Source of the DNA: JAVBNF01 sp031551725
Lineage (GTDB): Bacteria; Bacteroidota; Bacteroidia; Bacteroidales; P3
DNA length: 10,307 bases
NCBI GenBank assembly: GCA_031551725.1
Contig: JAVBNF010000037.1
Coordinates: forward strand, 1-10,307
Direction: 5' to 3'
Shown here: positions 1 through 5,913 of the stretch, piece by piece
Layout of the letters: each line of letters begins with the position of its first letter
How positions within the stretch are numbered: position 1 is the stretch's first letter
Program-made: the position numbers and the translations under genes
The notes under the pieces: generated by a model
What the model saw: only the letters and a program-made list of their open reading frames with translations
Database searches by the model: none
What the model was told of the DNA's origin: nothing

Positions 1-1
1 G

Positions 2-613
2 GAATACGCTTATTACCTAATGGCCTTGGACTGCGGCATCGAAATGATGCCTTCGCGATTATTGGAAGAAAACGGACGAGCACATTTCATGACCAAACGC
101 TTTGACCGCGAAGGTCACTATACCAAGCATCACATCCAAACGTTCTGCGCCTTAAAACACTTCGACTACAATCAAGTAAACAGCTATAGCTATGAGCAGC
201 TATTCCAAACCATGCGGGAATTAAATCTTTCTTACGCCGAAGCAGAACAGATGTTTCGCAGAATGGTATTTAACGTTATTGCCCGCAATTGTGACGATCA
301 TACTAAAAACTTCTCATTTATTCTTAAACAAAATAGCCATTGGCAATTGGCTCCAGCGTATGACATTTGTTACGCCTATCGCCCCGGAAGCGAATGGGTT
401 AGCCAACATGCATTAAGTATTAATGGTAAAAGAAAAAATATTACCCGCCAAGACTTAATCACAATAGGCAAATCTATCCGAAATAAAAAAACTTCGGAAA
501 TAATTGATGAAATAAGCGAAAAAGTCCACAATTGGAAGCATTATGCAACAAAAGCAGGTGTTGACAAGAAAAAAATGGATGCAATTAACAAAACGCTTGT
601 TTTTCTACAATAA
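2..613 (+). CDS. HipA-family serine/threonine kinase (toxin-like), C-terminal part; 5' end outside window
   Basis: The frame is open to the left edge of the window (EYAYYL precedes the first internal Met at base 20), so this is the 3' portion of a longer gene; HipA proteins are usually about 400-440 aa and about 200 are visible. Visible motifs fit the HipA C-terminal kinase lobe: TKRFDRE, the catalytic loop ARNCDDHTKNFSF (Asp-Asp-His...Lys-Asn) and the metal-binding segment LAPAYDI, followed by YAYRPGSEWVSQ. HipA kinases phosphorylate cytosolic targets such as glutamyl-tRNA synthetase and usually pair with a HipB-type DNA-binding antitoxin, which would lie upstream and cannot be seen. The catalytic residues look intact, so there is no sign of decay in the visible part. 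Family assignment is firm; whether it acts as a toxin is inference. Confidence 0.88.
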   Translation, partial: EYAYYLMALDCGIEMMPSRLLEENGRAHFMTKRFDREGHYTKHHIQTFCALKHFDYNQVNSYSYEQLFQTMRELNLSYAEAEQMFRRMVFNVIARNCDDHTKNFSFILKQNSHWQLAPAYDICYAYRPGSEWVSQHALSINGKRKNITRQDLITIGKSIRNKKTSEIIDEISEKVHNWKHYATKAGVDKKKMDAINKTLVFLQ

Positions 614-643
614 AATAAATTTTTATTTCTCCCAAAAATATTG

Positions 644-651
644 TACCTTCG
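644..651 (+). promoter_or_regulatory. Bacteroidetes -7 promoter box for the queA cluster
   Basis: TACCTTCG fits the Bacteroidetes TAnnTTTG -7 element with one change, 28 bp before the queA ATG. A T-rich run at 621-629 is about where the -33 TTTG element should be but matches it poorly. The predicted transcript would start near 658 with a leader of about 20 nt. Assigned by motif and position only. Confidence 0.5.
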
Positions 652-679
652 CAGATTGATATTATAACCATTACACCAA

Positions 680-1735
680 ATGAAATTATCTCAATTTGAC
701 TTTAAACTGCCGAACGAGCTGATTGCCGAACGTCCGGCCAAACATCGCGATGAAGCTAAAATGATGGTTTTACACCGCGATTCCGGCAAAATTGAGCATA
801 AAATCTTTAAGGATATTTTAAAATATTTCGACGAAGGCGACGTATTTATCGTAAACGACACCAAAGTGTTTCCGGCCCTCCTTTACGGCGAAAAAGAAAA
901 AACCGGTGCACAAATCACTGTGTTTCTGCTTCGTGAGTTAAATGCAGAATCTCGTTTGTGGGATGTCTATGTAGATCCTGCCCGTAAAATCCGTATCGGA
1001 AATAAATTGTATTTCGGCAAAAACGACGAACTCGTTGCCGAAGTTATCGACAATACTACTTCTCGCGGCCGTACCCTTCGTTTCTTGTACGAAGGTCCGG
1101 ACGATAAATTTAAAGAACTGATTTCCAAGCTCGGACATCCACCACTTCCGGAAGAAATCCAACGCTTGCGCAAAATCGAAGCAGAAGATACCGAACGCTA
1201 CCAAACCGTTTATGCCTGCAACGAAGGCGCTGTAGCCGCCCCTTCCGCCGGTTTCCACTTCAGCCGCGAACTTTTGAAACGCGCTGAAATTAAAGGCGTT
1301 GAATTTGCAAATATTACCTTACATTCCGGTTTAGGAAACTTCCGTAGCATTGATGTGGAAGACCTTACCAAACATAAAATGGATTCCGAAGAAATAATTA
1401 TCGACCAAAAAGCTGCCGATATTGTCAACAAAGCCAATGCCGAACGCCGTCGCGTGTGTGCTGTCGGAACCTCTACCATGCGCGCCATCGAATCATCGGT
1501 GGGTATCAATCGCAACTTGAAGCCATACACCGGTTGGACTAATAAGTTCATCTTTCCTCCTTACGATTTCAGTATTGCCAACGCAATGATTACAAACTTT
1601 CACGAGCCGTTTTCGTCCATGCTCATGATGACTTGTGCTTTCGGAGGCTACGATTTGGTGATGAAAGGCTATCAAGAAGCCATTGCAAAAAAATACAAAT
1701 TCCTCACCTACGGGGATGCGATGTTGATTCTCTAA
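680..1735 (+). CDS. queA: S-adenosylmethionine:tRNA ribosyltransferase-isomerase (QueA)
   Basis: QueA transfers and isomerises the ribosyl group of S-adenosylmethionine onto 7-aminomethyl-7-deazaguanine at the wobble position of GUN-anticodon tRNAs, giving epoxyqueuosine in the cytosolic queuosine pathway. The 351-aa length is normal. Family blocks occur in order: VNDTKVFPA (58-66), GHPPLPEEI (152-160), ERYQTVYA (172-179), EGAVAAPSAGFHF (182-194), LHSGLGNF (214-221), HKMDSEE (232-238), GTSTMRAIESS (263-273), FIFPPYDF (290-297) and ITNFHEPFSSMLMM (304-317). The SGLGNF and HEPFSS variants look like the Bacteroidetes form, from memory. The ATG at 680 starts the conserved MKLSQFDF. No Shine-Dalgarno site is visible, as is usual in this phylum. 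The next gene, ispD, starts 10 nt after the stop, so the two are probably cotranscribed. Confidence 0.96.
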   Translation: MKLSQFDFKLPNELIAERPAKHRDEAKMMVLHRDSGKIEHKIFKDILKYFDEGDVFIVNDTKVFPALLYGEKEKTGAQITVFLLRELNAESRLWDVYVDPARKIRIGNKLYFGKNDELVAEVIDNTTSRGRTLRFLYEGPDDKFKELISKLGHPPLPEEIQRLRKIEAEDTERYQTVYACNEGAVAAPSAGFHFSRELLKRAEIKGVEFANITLHSGLGNFRSIDVEDLTKHKMDSEEIIIDQKAADIVNKANAERRRVCAVGTSTMRAIESSVGINRNLKPYTGWTNKFIFPPYDFSIANAMITNFHEPFSSMLMMTCAFGGYDLVMKGYQEAIAKKYKFLTYGDAMLIL

Positions 1736-1745
1736 AACAAAAACT

Positions 1746-2429
1746 GTGCAAAAAATAGCACTTATTGTGGCCGGCGGACAAGGGTTGCGCATGCAGTCCG
1801 AACTTCCCAAACAATTTATGCCCGTGGGAGGAATCCCCGTGTTAATGCACAGCATTCACAAGTTCACCAATACCTTTCCGGATATTTCCGTCATCGTTGT
1901 TTTACCCGAAACGCATGTCGATTTATGGCATTCGCTTTGCGCGAAACATCAATTCGACATTCCGCACCGCATTGCCTTGGGTGGAAGTTCACGTTTCCAA
2001 TCGGTTAAAAACGGTTTGAATATAATTGAAGAAACGCAGGCTGTTGTGGGAATCCACGACGCTGCACGCATGTTCGTTACGTCAGAAATCATCCGCAATT
2101 GCTACGAAACCGCCGAAACCAAAGGCTCTGCTATCCCGGTAACGGAATTAACGGAAAGCATTCGGAAAATAGAAAATACGAACTCAAAAATCGTTCCCCG
2201 AAACGAATATCGCTTGGTGCAAACACCGCAATGCTTTCACTTGGATAAGCTAAGAAAAGCTTACGAAACCGAAGAAAAACCTATTTTTACCGACGACGCT
2301 TCCGTTTTCGAACATGCAGGATTTGCTGTAAATTTGGTAACCGGCGACCCGGTAAATATAAAAATTACAAATCCGATGGATTTGATTATTGCGGAAGCAC
2401 TAATAAATAATAAGACCGCAAGATTGTAA
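1746..2429 (+). CDS. ispD: 2-C-methyl-D-erythritol 4-phosphate cytidylyltransferase (IspD)
   Basis: IspD couples MEP with CTP to give 4-diphosphocytidyl-2-C-methyl-D-erythritol, the third step of the non-mevalonate isoprenoid pathway. The 227-aa length is normal. Diagnostic motifs: the nucleotide-binding AGGQGLRM...PKQF (9-24), GGSSRFQSVKNGL (79-91), VGIHDAAR (101-108), QTPQCF (159-164), TDDASVFEH (182-190) and NIKITNPMDL (204-213). The start is a GTG at 1746, chosen because it gives the conserved MQKIALIVAGG N-terminus directly; no ATG lies close enough upstream. It follows queA by 10 nt. Oddity: the final residues (KTARL) and the stop codon are encoded by the first units of the 16-bp repeat that fills the ispD-ruvC gap, so the repeat has defined the gene's end. 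Confidence 0.96.
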   Translation: MQKIALIVAGGQGLRMQSELPKQFMPVGGIPVLMHSIHKFTNTFPDISVIVVLPETHVDLWHSLCAKHQFDIPHRIALGGSSRFQSVKNGLNIIEETQAVVGIHDAARMFVTSEIIRNCYETAETKGSAIPVTELTESIRKIENTNSKIVPRNEYRLVQTPQCFHLDKLRKAYETEEKPIFTDDASVFEHAGFAVNLVTGDPVNIKITNPMDLIIAEALINNKTARL

Positions 2430-2520
2430 GACCGTAAGATGGAAAGACCGCAAGATGGGAAGACCGCAAAATCTTACTATCTTACACGTCTTACAATCTT
2501 ACGGTCTTAAATGTCTTACA
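2411..2520. repeat. 16-bp-period tandem repeat with an inverted arm, between ispD and ruvC
   Basis: The left half (2412-2475) consists of 8-mers of the form AAGAnnGn, alternating AAGACCGC/T with AAGATTGT, AAGATGGA and AAGATGGG, which gives a 16-bp higher period. The right half (about 2474-2520) carries the same words in reverse complement (TCTTAC-rich). The arms 2411-2432 and 2488-2509 match as inverted repeats at 21 of 22 positions, so the transcript could fold into a long hairpin. The left arm contains the last codons and stop of ispD. An open frame running from 2455 through the repeat into ruvC is repeat-derived and does not mark the ruvC start. Confidence 0.9.
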
Positions 2521-2529
2521 TCTATAAAT

Positions 2530-3153
2530 ATGAAACAAGAAACTATCATATTAGGCATTGACCCCGGCACATTGATTATGGGTTACGGCGTTTTGCTGCT
2601 CGAAGGCAAAAAAATGTCGTGCTTGGAAATGGATGTGTTGAACTTGAAAAAAATTGAAGATCCGGGATTGAAACTCAAACATATTTTCGAAACCACCCGT
2701 GCCCTTATTGAAAAACATGCACCGGACGCATTAGCTGTCGAAGCTCCGTTCTTCGGTAAAAACGTTCAGTCGATGCTCAAGCTCGGACGTGCACAAGGCG
2801 TTGCTATTGCCGCCGCTATGACGTGCGAAGTACCGTTTTTCGAATATGCTCCGCGTAAAATCAAGCAATCCATTACCGGCAACGGAAATGCAAGTAAAGA
2901 ACAAGTGGCCGCCATGCTTGCCCGATTAACGAAATTTGAAGAACAGCCTAAATATCTGGATGCTACCGATGCCCTCGCAGCAGCTGTTTGCCACGCCTTG
3001 CAAAATAACCTTGGCATTTTGAAACCAGAAACGGACAACCAAAAATCAACCAGATGGCCAAGCGGCGTTGCCGCTCGCCATGACAAACGAGTACCAAAAT
3101 TCTCTTCTTGGGAAACGTTTCTAAAACAAAATCCGGGAAAAATAAAATACTAA
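2530..3153 (+). CDS. ruvC: Crossover junction endodeoxyribonuclease RuvC
   Basis: RuvC is the dimeric Mg2+-dependent nuclease that resolves Holliday junctions together with RuvAB. The RNase H-like core is complete: ILGIDPGTLIMGYG with catalytic Asp11, VEAPFFGKNVQS with Glu71, GRAQGVAIAAA (86-96) and YLDATDALAAAVCHA with Asp144 and Asp147. The ATG at 2530 is chosen because it gives MKQETIILGIDPGT; in-frame codons before it are translated repeat. At 207 aa it is longer than the 173-aa E. coli protein. The extra length is a linker after residue 160 and a tail SSWETFLKQNPGKIKY that I recall in Bacteroidetes RuvC. Residues 175-184 of the linker (RWPSGVAARH) are encoded by a GC-rich palindrome that looks inserted in frame. 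The catalytic core is untouched, so the enzyme should be active. Confidence 0.95.
   Translation: MKQETIILGIDPGTLIMGYGVLLLEGKKMSCLEMDVLNLKKIEDPGLKLKHIFETTRALIEKHAPDALAVEAPFFGKNVQSMLKLGRAQGVAIAAAMTCEVPFFEYAPRKIKQSITGNGNASKEQVAAMLARLTKFEEQPKYLDATDALAAAVCHALQNNLGILKPETDNQKSTRWPSGVAARHDKRVPKFSSWETFLKQNPGKIKY
3054..3081. repeat. GC-rich palindromic element inside the ruvC coding region
   Basis: The sequence reads ATGGC-CA-AGCGGC-GTT-GCCGCT-C-GCCAT: an 11-bp stem with a small asymmetric internal loop and a 3-nt loop, much richer in GC than its surroundings. It encodes RuvC residues 175-184 in the linker between the nuclease core and the C-terminal tail. In-frame palindromic insertions of this kind are known as Rickettsia palindromic elements; identity with any named family is not claimed. 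No second copy is visible in this window. Confidence 0.7.
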
Positions 3154-3176
3154 CGAAATTTCTTTCGTTAGTATTT
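3145..3176 (+). terminator. Hairpin at the end of ruvC, probable terminator of the queA-ispD-ruvC unit
   Basis: A perfect 14-bp stem (AAATACTAACGAAA at 3145-3158 with its complement at 3163-3176) closes a TTTC loop. It overlaps the last two codons and stop of ruvC. The stem is AT-rich and no clean T tract follows, so it may stabilise the 3' end or terminate weakly rather than act as a classical intrinsic terminator. It also lies 59 bp past the stop of the convergent FISUMP gene and could serve both directions. Confidence 0.65.
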
Positions 3177-3235
3177 CATCAAAAACGACCAAATTTTTCA
3201 AAAAAAATTTATAAGATACTACTCACCTCAAACAA

Positions 3236-5062
3236 TTAATCTTGAATACAACGAACAGATCTACCCATTGCTCTGTTGTCAATGTACCTACCCACTGTCG
3301 AGGAACTAAACAGACGATTCCATGCATTCATCGTTGAATAACAGGACGAACTCCAGAAAAAGGCAATCGATCCTCTGCTATAAAAACTTGACCCGTCGCA
3401 GCGGCGATCCCCTGCTGCAAGTATGGAAAATCCTGATGATTGTTTAACTCCGGTCGTAAATGTGGAAGATTTTAAAGTACTGCCAGCGTTGGTTCCCGCA
3501 AATGTTTTCTCTGCTACTGTATTATGATTTTTACTCCCTGTTTCAACAGCATTCAGCATATCGCCCCACTCGCCATCAGATGGAATATGCCAACCCGGAG
3601 GACAGATACCTCTGTTACAAGCAGAAGTAGGGTTACCGAAAGCCGATTGAGTGTATAATTGCGAGGCTGAAGGTTCCGACCAAGTACCGACACCATCGGT
3701 AGATACAACGGTCGGCCATGTATAAAGAGCTCCCCATATGTCACAGTCAGAGGCGGAAGAGGATGTAGCCCCATGAAGGCCAGGACACCAGAAATTACCA
3801 ATACCCAATACCCCATTATATCCATCTTGTGATGAATAAGCAATCATATTACCGCTCCTGTAACGAGAATCTCCATTAAAACTTAATCCTTTTTGATAAT
3901 TCAAGTTCTCCCGCATCCACCATTTGCCATCCGCCATCTTGATAATAGCATACACCTTGCAATCGCGAACGTCCGTCATCGTTTTGATGTCCCCCAGACC
4001 CTCATTGCCTACAATCGTGGTCAGAACAGGCACATCTTTGAGTGTGAAGGTGTGTGTTTCTGACAACTGTCCGCAATAGATCTGATTGGTGGCTGTTATA
4101 AGAATTGTGAATGTTTTATCAACAATAGGATTGGTAATCGTAAAAGTGACCGATGCGAAAGCTGTTCCGTTTCCGGAAATAGATACCGTTGGCACGCTCG
4201 ATGTTGTGTAACTCTTGACACTAACGGCATACGTCCAATTCCCGGTAGAAGCAGGAACCGATAAATTATACGTTCTTGTTTTGGTACCCGTAAGAATACC
4301 TATTTCATTCCATACCGGAATATTTTCACAAGAAGTAGGAATAGCGGCAAAAACAATTGGAAAACTATCCTTACAAACGCCTTCCACACAGCGCACGGAT
4401 AGTGCGTCGGAAGCGGGTTGAGAAGTATTTTGGATAATCGTTCCGGCGGAAAAGCTGTGGGAAACGGCAGCAGTTCCGTTTCCCGAACTTGTCCAAAAGT
4501 AGGCTTTGGTTGTATGCTCGGCGTAAACGCCGGTGTTATCCCTCCGCCCTGCATTCAGAACCTGTAGACTTGAAAAATTATTACTTAATGCTGTTGCCAA
4601 CGCCATCCACTCACCGTCGGAAGGCAAGTGCCAGCCATCGGGACAAATGCCCTGTTTGCCCGCAACTGGATAGACATTGGAAGTTCCGTTATTTTGACCG
4701 TAGGCCGTCCAAAACGGATAAAGCGCTCCCTCGTATTCGCAAAGCAAAGGGTCGGCCTGCGAGGTCGTTGTGGTATTTGGAGAATTAGGAAATGGCCCAG
4801 GACCGGGACAGTAATATGTTTTCTGTAAATTGGTGCCCGGTGAAGCAATATTTCCGGTAACAGGTTTATAACCGAAAACCGGATTATCAAAACCTTTGCG
4901 ATATCGCAAATTTTCCGCCATCCAACGCTTGCCGTCGGGCATAAGAACGGTTTTGTAGATTTGATTGTCGCGAAGATCGGTGAAAGGCGATCCCACAGTC
5001 TGAGCGTTTGTTCGCAGAAATACAAGAATGCAGAAATGCAGAAAGAGAAAAGATTTTTTCAT
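3236..5062 (-). CDS. Secreted protein with two FISUMP (Fibrobacter succinogenes major paralogous) domains
   Basis: The 608-aa protein starts with a signal peptide (MKKSFLFLHFCILVFLRTNAQ, 1-21). The Met at 5062 is preferred to one 12 codons upstream because it places Lys-Lys and the hydrophobic core correctly. Two FISUMP domains follow: residues 28-227 (TDLRDNQIYKTV, GKRWMAENLRY, ICPDGWHLPSDGEW, ending SVRCVEG) and 363-608 (TDVRDCKVYAII, GKWWMRENLNY, ICPPGWHIPSDGEW, FFWSSS, ending GRSVRCIQD). Between them, about 228-360, is a Thr/Ser-rich beta-type segment resembling an Ig-like or PKD-like domain, with Cys at both ends. I see no lipobox, sortase signal or type IX secretion tail after the last domain. 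FISUMP proteins are presumed surface or extracellular in Bacteroidetes and Fibrobacteres; their molecular role is not established. The gene is single, convergent with ruvC and divergent from the RNA gene at 5101. Confidence 0.9.
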   Translation of the reverse strand: MKKSFLFLHFCILVFLRTNAQTVGSPFTDLRDNQIYKTVLMPDGKRWMAENLRYRKGFDNPVFGYKPVTGNIASPGTNLQKTYYCPGPGPFPNSPNTTTTSQADPLLCEYEGALYPFWTAYGQNNGTSNVYPVAGKQGICPDGWHLPSDGEWMALATALSNNFSSLQVLNAGRRDNTGVYAEHTTKAYFWTSSGNGTAAVSHSFSAGTIIQNTSQPASDALSVRCVEGVCKDSFPIVFAAIPTSCENIPVWNEIGILTGTKTRTYNLSVPASTGNWTYAVSVKSYTTSSVPTVSISGNGTAFASVTFTITNPIVDKTFTILITATNQIYCGQLSETHTFTLKDVPVLTTIVGNEGLGDIKTMTDVRDCKVYAIIKMADGKWWMRENLNYQKGLSFNGDSRYRSGNMIAYSSQDGYNGVLGIGNFWCPGLHGATSSSASDCDIWGALYTWPTVVSTDGVGTWSEPSASQLYTQSAFGNPTSACNRGICPPGWHIPSDGEWGDMLNAVETGSKNHNTVAEKTFAGTNAGSTLKSSTFTTGVKQSSGFSILAAGDRRCDGSSFYSRGSIAFFWSSSCYSTMNAWNRLFSSSTVGRYIDNRAMGRSVRCIQD

Positions 5063-5073
5063 GTTATGATTTA

Positions 5074-5095
5074 TTTGGTTAAAAATTTGACCAAA
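5074..5095. promoter_or_regulatory. Imperfect 22-bp dyad between the FISUMP gene and the RNA gene; possible operator or overlapping promoters
   Basis: TTTGGT at 5074-5079 and ACCAAA at 5090-5095 are the ends of an imperfect 22-bp palindrome matching in 8 of 11 half-site positions. It lies 11 bp upstream of the FISUMP start (minus) and just before the predicted 5' end of the plus-strand RNA near 5100. It contains TTTG words in both orientations, including AAAATTTG at 5082-5089, which could act as a weak plus-strand -7 box. Either a regulator site or the overlap of two divergent promoters would explain it. Confidence 0.35.
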
Positions 5096-5100
5096 CAAAA

Positions 5101-5283
5101 AGCGTGAGTTGTAATCTTATTTATCTCGAGGTACCTGCAAGCACCCATAAGCAAACAAGATACGACTCACGCTATTTACTAGTAATAACACGAAAAGTAT
5201 CGTTGACTCTTGCTTATGAAAGTTTGCAGGTTTTCGAGATAAGAATCTTACGACCGGAAACAAAAAGTTTCCGCTTTTTATTT
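5101..5283 (+). ncRNA. Structured non-coding RNA, candidate 6S-like RNA
   Basis: No credible protein is encoded between 5063 and 5402, yet the stretch has extended complementarity on the scale of a stable RNA. On the plus strand the pairs nest as GTTGTAA (5108-5114) with TTACGAC (5248-5254), TTATCTCGA (5121-5129) with TCGAGATAA (5234-5242), ACCTGCAA (5133-5140) with TTGCAGGT (5224-5231), CATAAGCAA (5146-5154) with TTGCTTATG (5210-5218), and GATAC (5159-5163) with GTATC (5197-5201). Together they form a long interrupted rod with an apical loop, followed directly by an intrinsic terminator. An alternative 5' pairing, AGCGTGAGT (5101-5109) with ACTCACGCT (5164-5172), could compete with the rod. 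Size (about 180 nt), rod shape and stand-alone terminator resemble 6S RNA, which binds RNA polymerase holoenzyme; that identity is inference. The following 5284-5402 is plain AT-rich DNA with nothing else recognised. Confidence 0.6.
5255..5283 (+). terminator. Intrinsic terminator of the structured RNA
   Basis: CGGAAAC (5255-5261) pairs with GTTTCCG (5267-5273) around an AAAAA loop, followed by CTTTTTATTT. The T tract is on the plus-strand side only, which sets the direction of the preceding RNA and argues against it being a leader of the minus-strand FISUMP gene. Confidence 0.8.
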
Positions 5284-5402
5284 ATGTCTGTTGTTAATTA
5301 ATTTTCTATATTTTTATTTTTTAGTTTGCTTGTTAATGCGTATCCCCGTTAACTTTTATTATTTTGTAAAATTAATATTTTTTTTCGAATAATCTACAAA
5401 AA

Positions 5403-5840
5403 TCAATACCTTTTTTCTAAAATTGTAGAATAAATCACCGCATCGCGGGCATTAAAGACAAAGCCGGGTGCTTCTTTTTCCGGTTCCGACAGTTTTTCTT
5501 CTTTTTCTATTTGTTTAGAGACTTCTGTATTGTGGGCAACCTCATCAAAGTAATACTGTTCGGGAGTTTCGATGGTTTCTAAATCGGCATTCTCCTCCTC
5601 TTCAATATTTTCATACGAAAAATGCCTGGGAACTCCTGTTTCTTCCTGCTCTTCATCAACTTCTACCTCTTGCGGAAGATTCATCGACCGCTCCATTTCT
5701 TTGAAAATATCTTCCAAGGTGCGCGGAACGGCAGGTTTAGGCAAAGTTGTAGATGCAGTAGGCATTTGCTTTTTAGCGCCGAACAAAAGTCGCGCAACAA
5801 ACACAAGAACGATCAATATGATAACAATAATTTGTTCCAT
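5403..5840 (-). CDS. Small membrane-anchored acidic protein of unknown function
   Basis: The 145-aa protein has one N-terminal membrane segment (residues 4-20, IIVIILIVLVFVARLLF) followed by Lys-Lys, which by the positive-inside rule suggests a cytoplasmic C-terminal part. A Pro/Thr linker (26-39) leads to a strongly acidic, probably disordered stretch (58-125, rich in Glu and Asp) and a short ordered end, GFVFNARDAVIYSTILEKRY. I recall similar ARDA-IYSEIL-type endings in short Bacteroidetes proteins but know no function or family name. A -7 box ends only 7 nt before the ATG at 5840, so the message may be nearly leaderless. It lies downstream of the pyridoxamine kinase gene on the same strand, with a palindrome between them. 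The reading frame is convincing; the role is unknown. Confidence 0.82.
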   Translation of the reverse strand: MEQIIVIILIVLVFVARLLFGAKKQMPTASTTLPKPAVPRTLEDIFKEMERSMNLPQEVEVDEEQEETGVPRHFSYENIEEEENADLETIETPEQYYFDEVAHNTEVSKQIEKEEKLSEPEKEAPGFVFNARDAVIYSTILEKRY

Positions 5841-5847
5841 GCTTTTG

Positions 5848-5855
5848 CAAAGATA
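5848..5855 (-). promoter_or_regulatory. -7 promoter box for the small membrane protein gene
   Basis: On the minus strand the box reads TATCTTTG, a perfect TAnnTTTG, followed by 7 nt and the ATG at 5840. A start site about 5-7 nt after the box would leave almost no leader. I see no clear -33 TTTG at the usual spacing; that region lies within the palindrome at 5867-5912. Confidence 0.55.
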
Positions 5856-5866
5856 ATAATTATTTT

Positions 5867-5912
5867 TAAATCCCTGTAGAGACGCAATGCATTGCGTCTC
5901 TACAGGGATTTA
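5867..5912. repeat. Perfect 46-bp palindrome (dispersed-repeat type)
   Basis: Half-site TAAATCCCTGTAGAGACG plus CAATG (5867-5889) is followed by its exact reverse complement (5890-5912), with no mismatch over 23 bp. It begins one base after the stop codon of the kinase gene (reading on the minus strand) and ends 12 bp before the -7 box of the next gene. It may end the kinase transcript, although no strong T tract follows on the minus strand. From memory, GTAGAGACG...CGTCTCTAC palindromes occur as dispersed repeats in cyanobacterial and Bacteroidetes genomes; a search would be needed to confirm this. Confidence 0.9.
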
Positions 5913-5913
5913 T

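Noticed and set aside
2455..2529. Longer ruvC start at 2455, adding 25 residues
   Set aside because: The added residues are translated tandem repeat, whereas the ATG at 2530 yields the conserved RuvC N-terminus directly.
5104..5301. 65-codon plus-strand frame over the structured RNA
   Set aside because: It lies across the complementary stems and the intrinsic terminator, shows no protein family features, and its composition is explained by the RNA.
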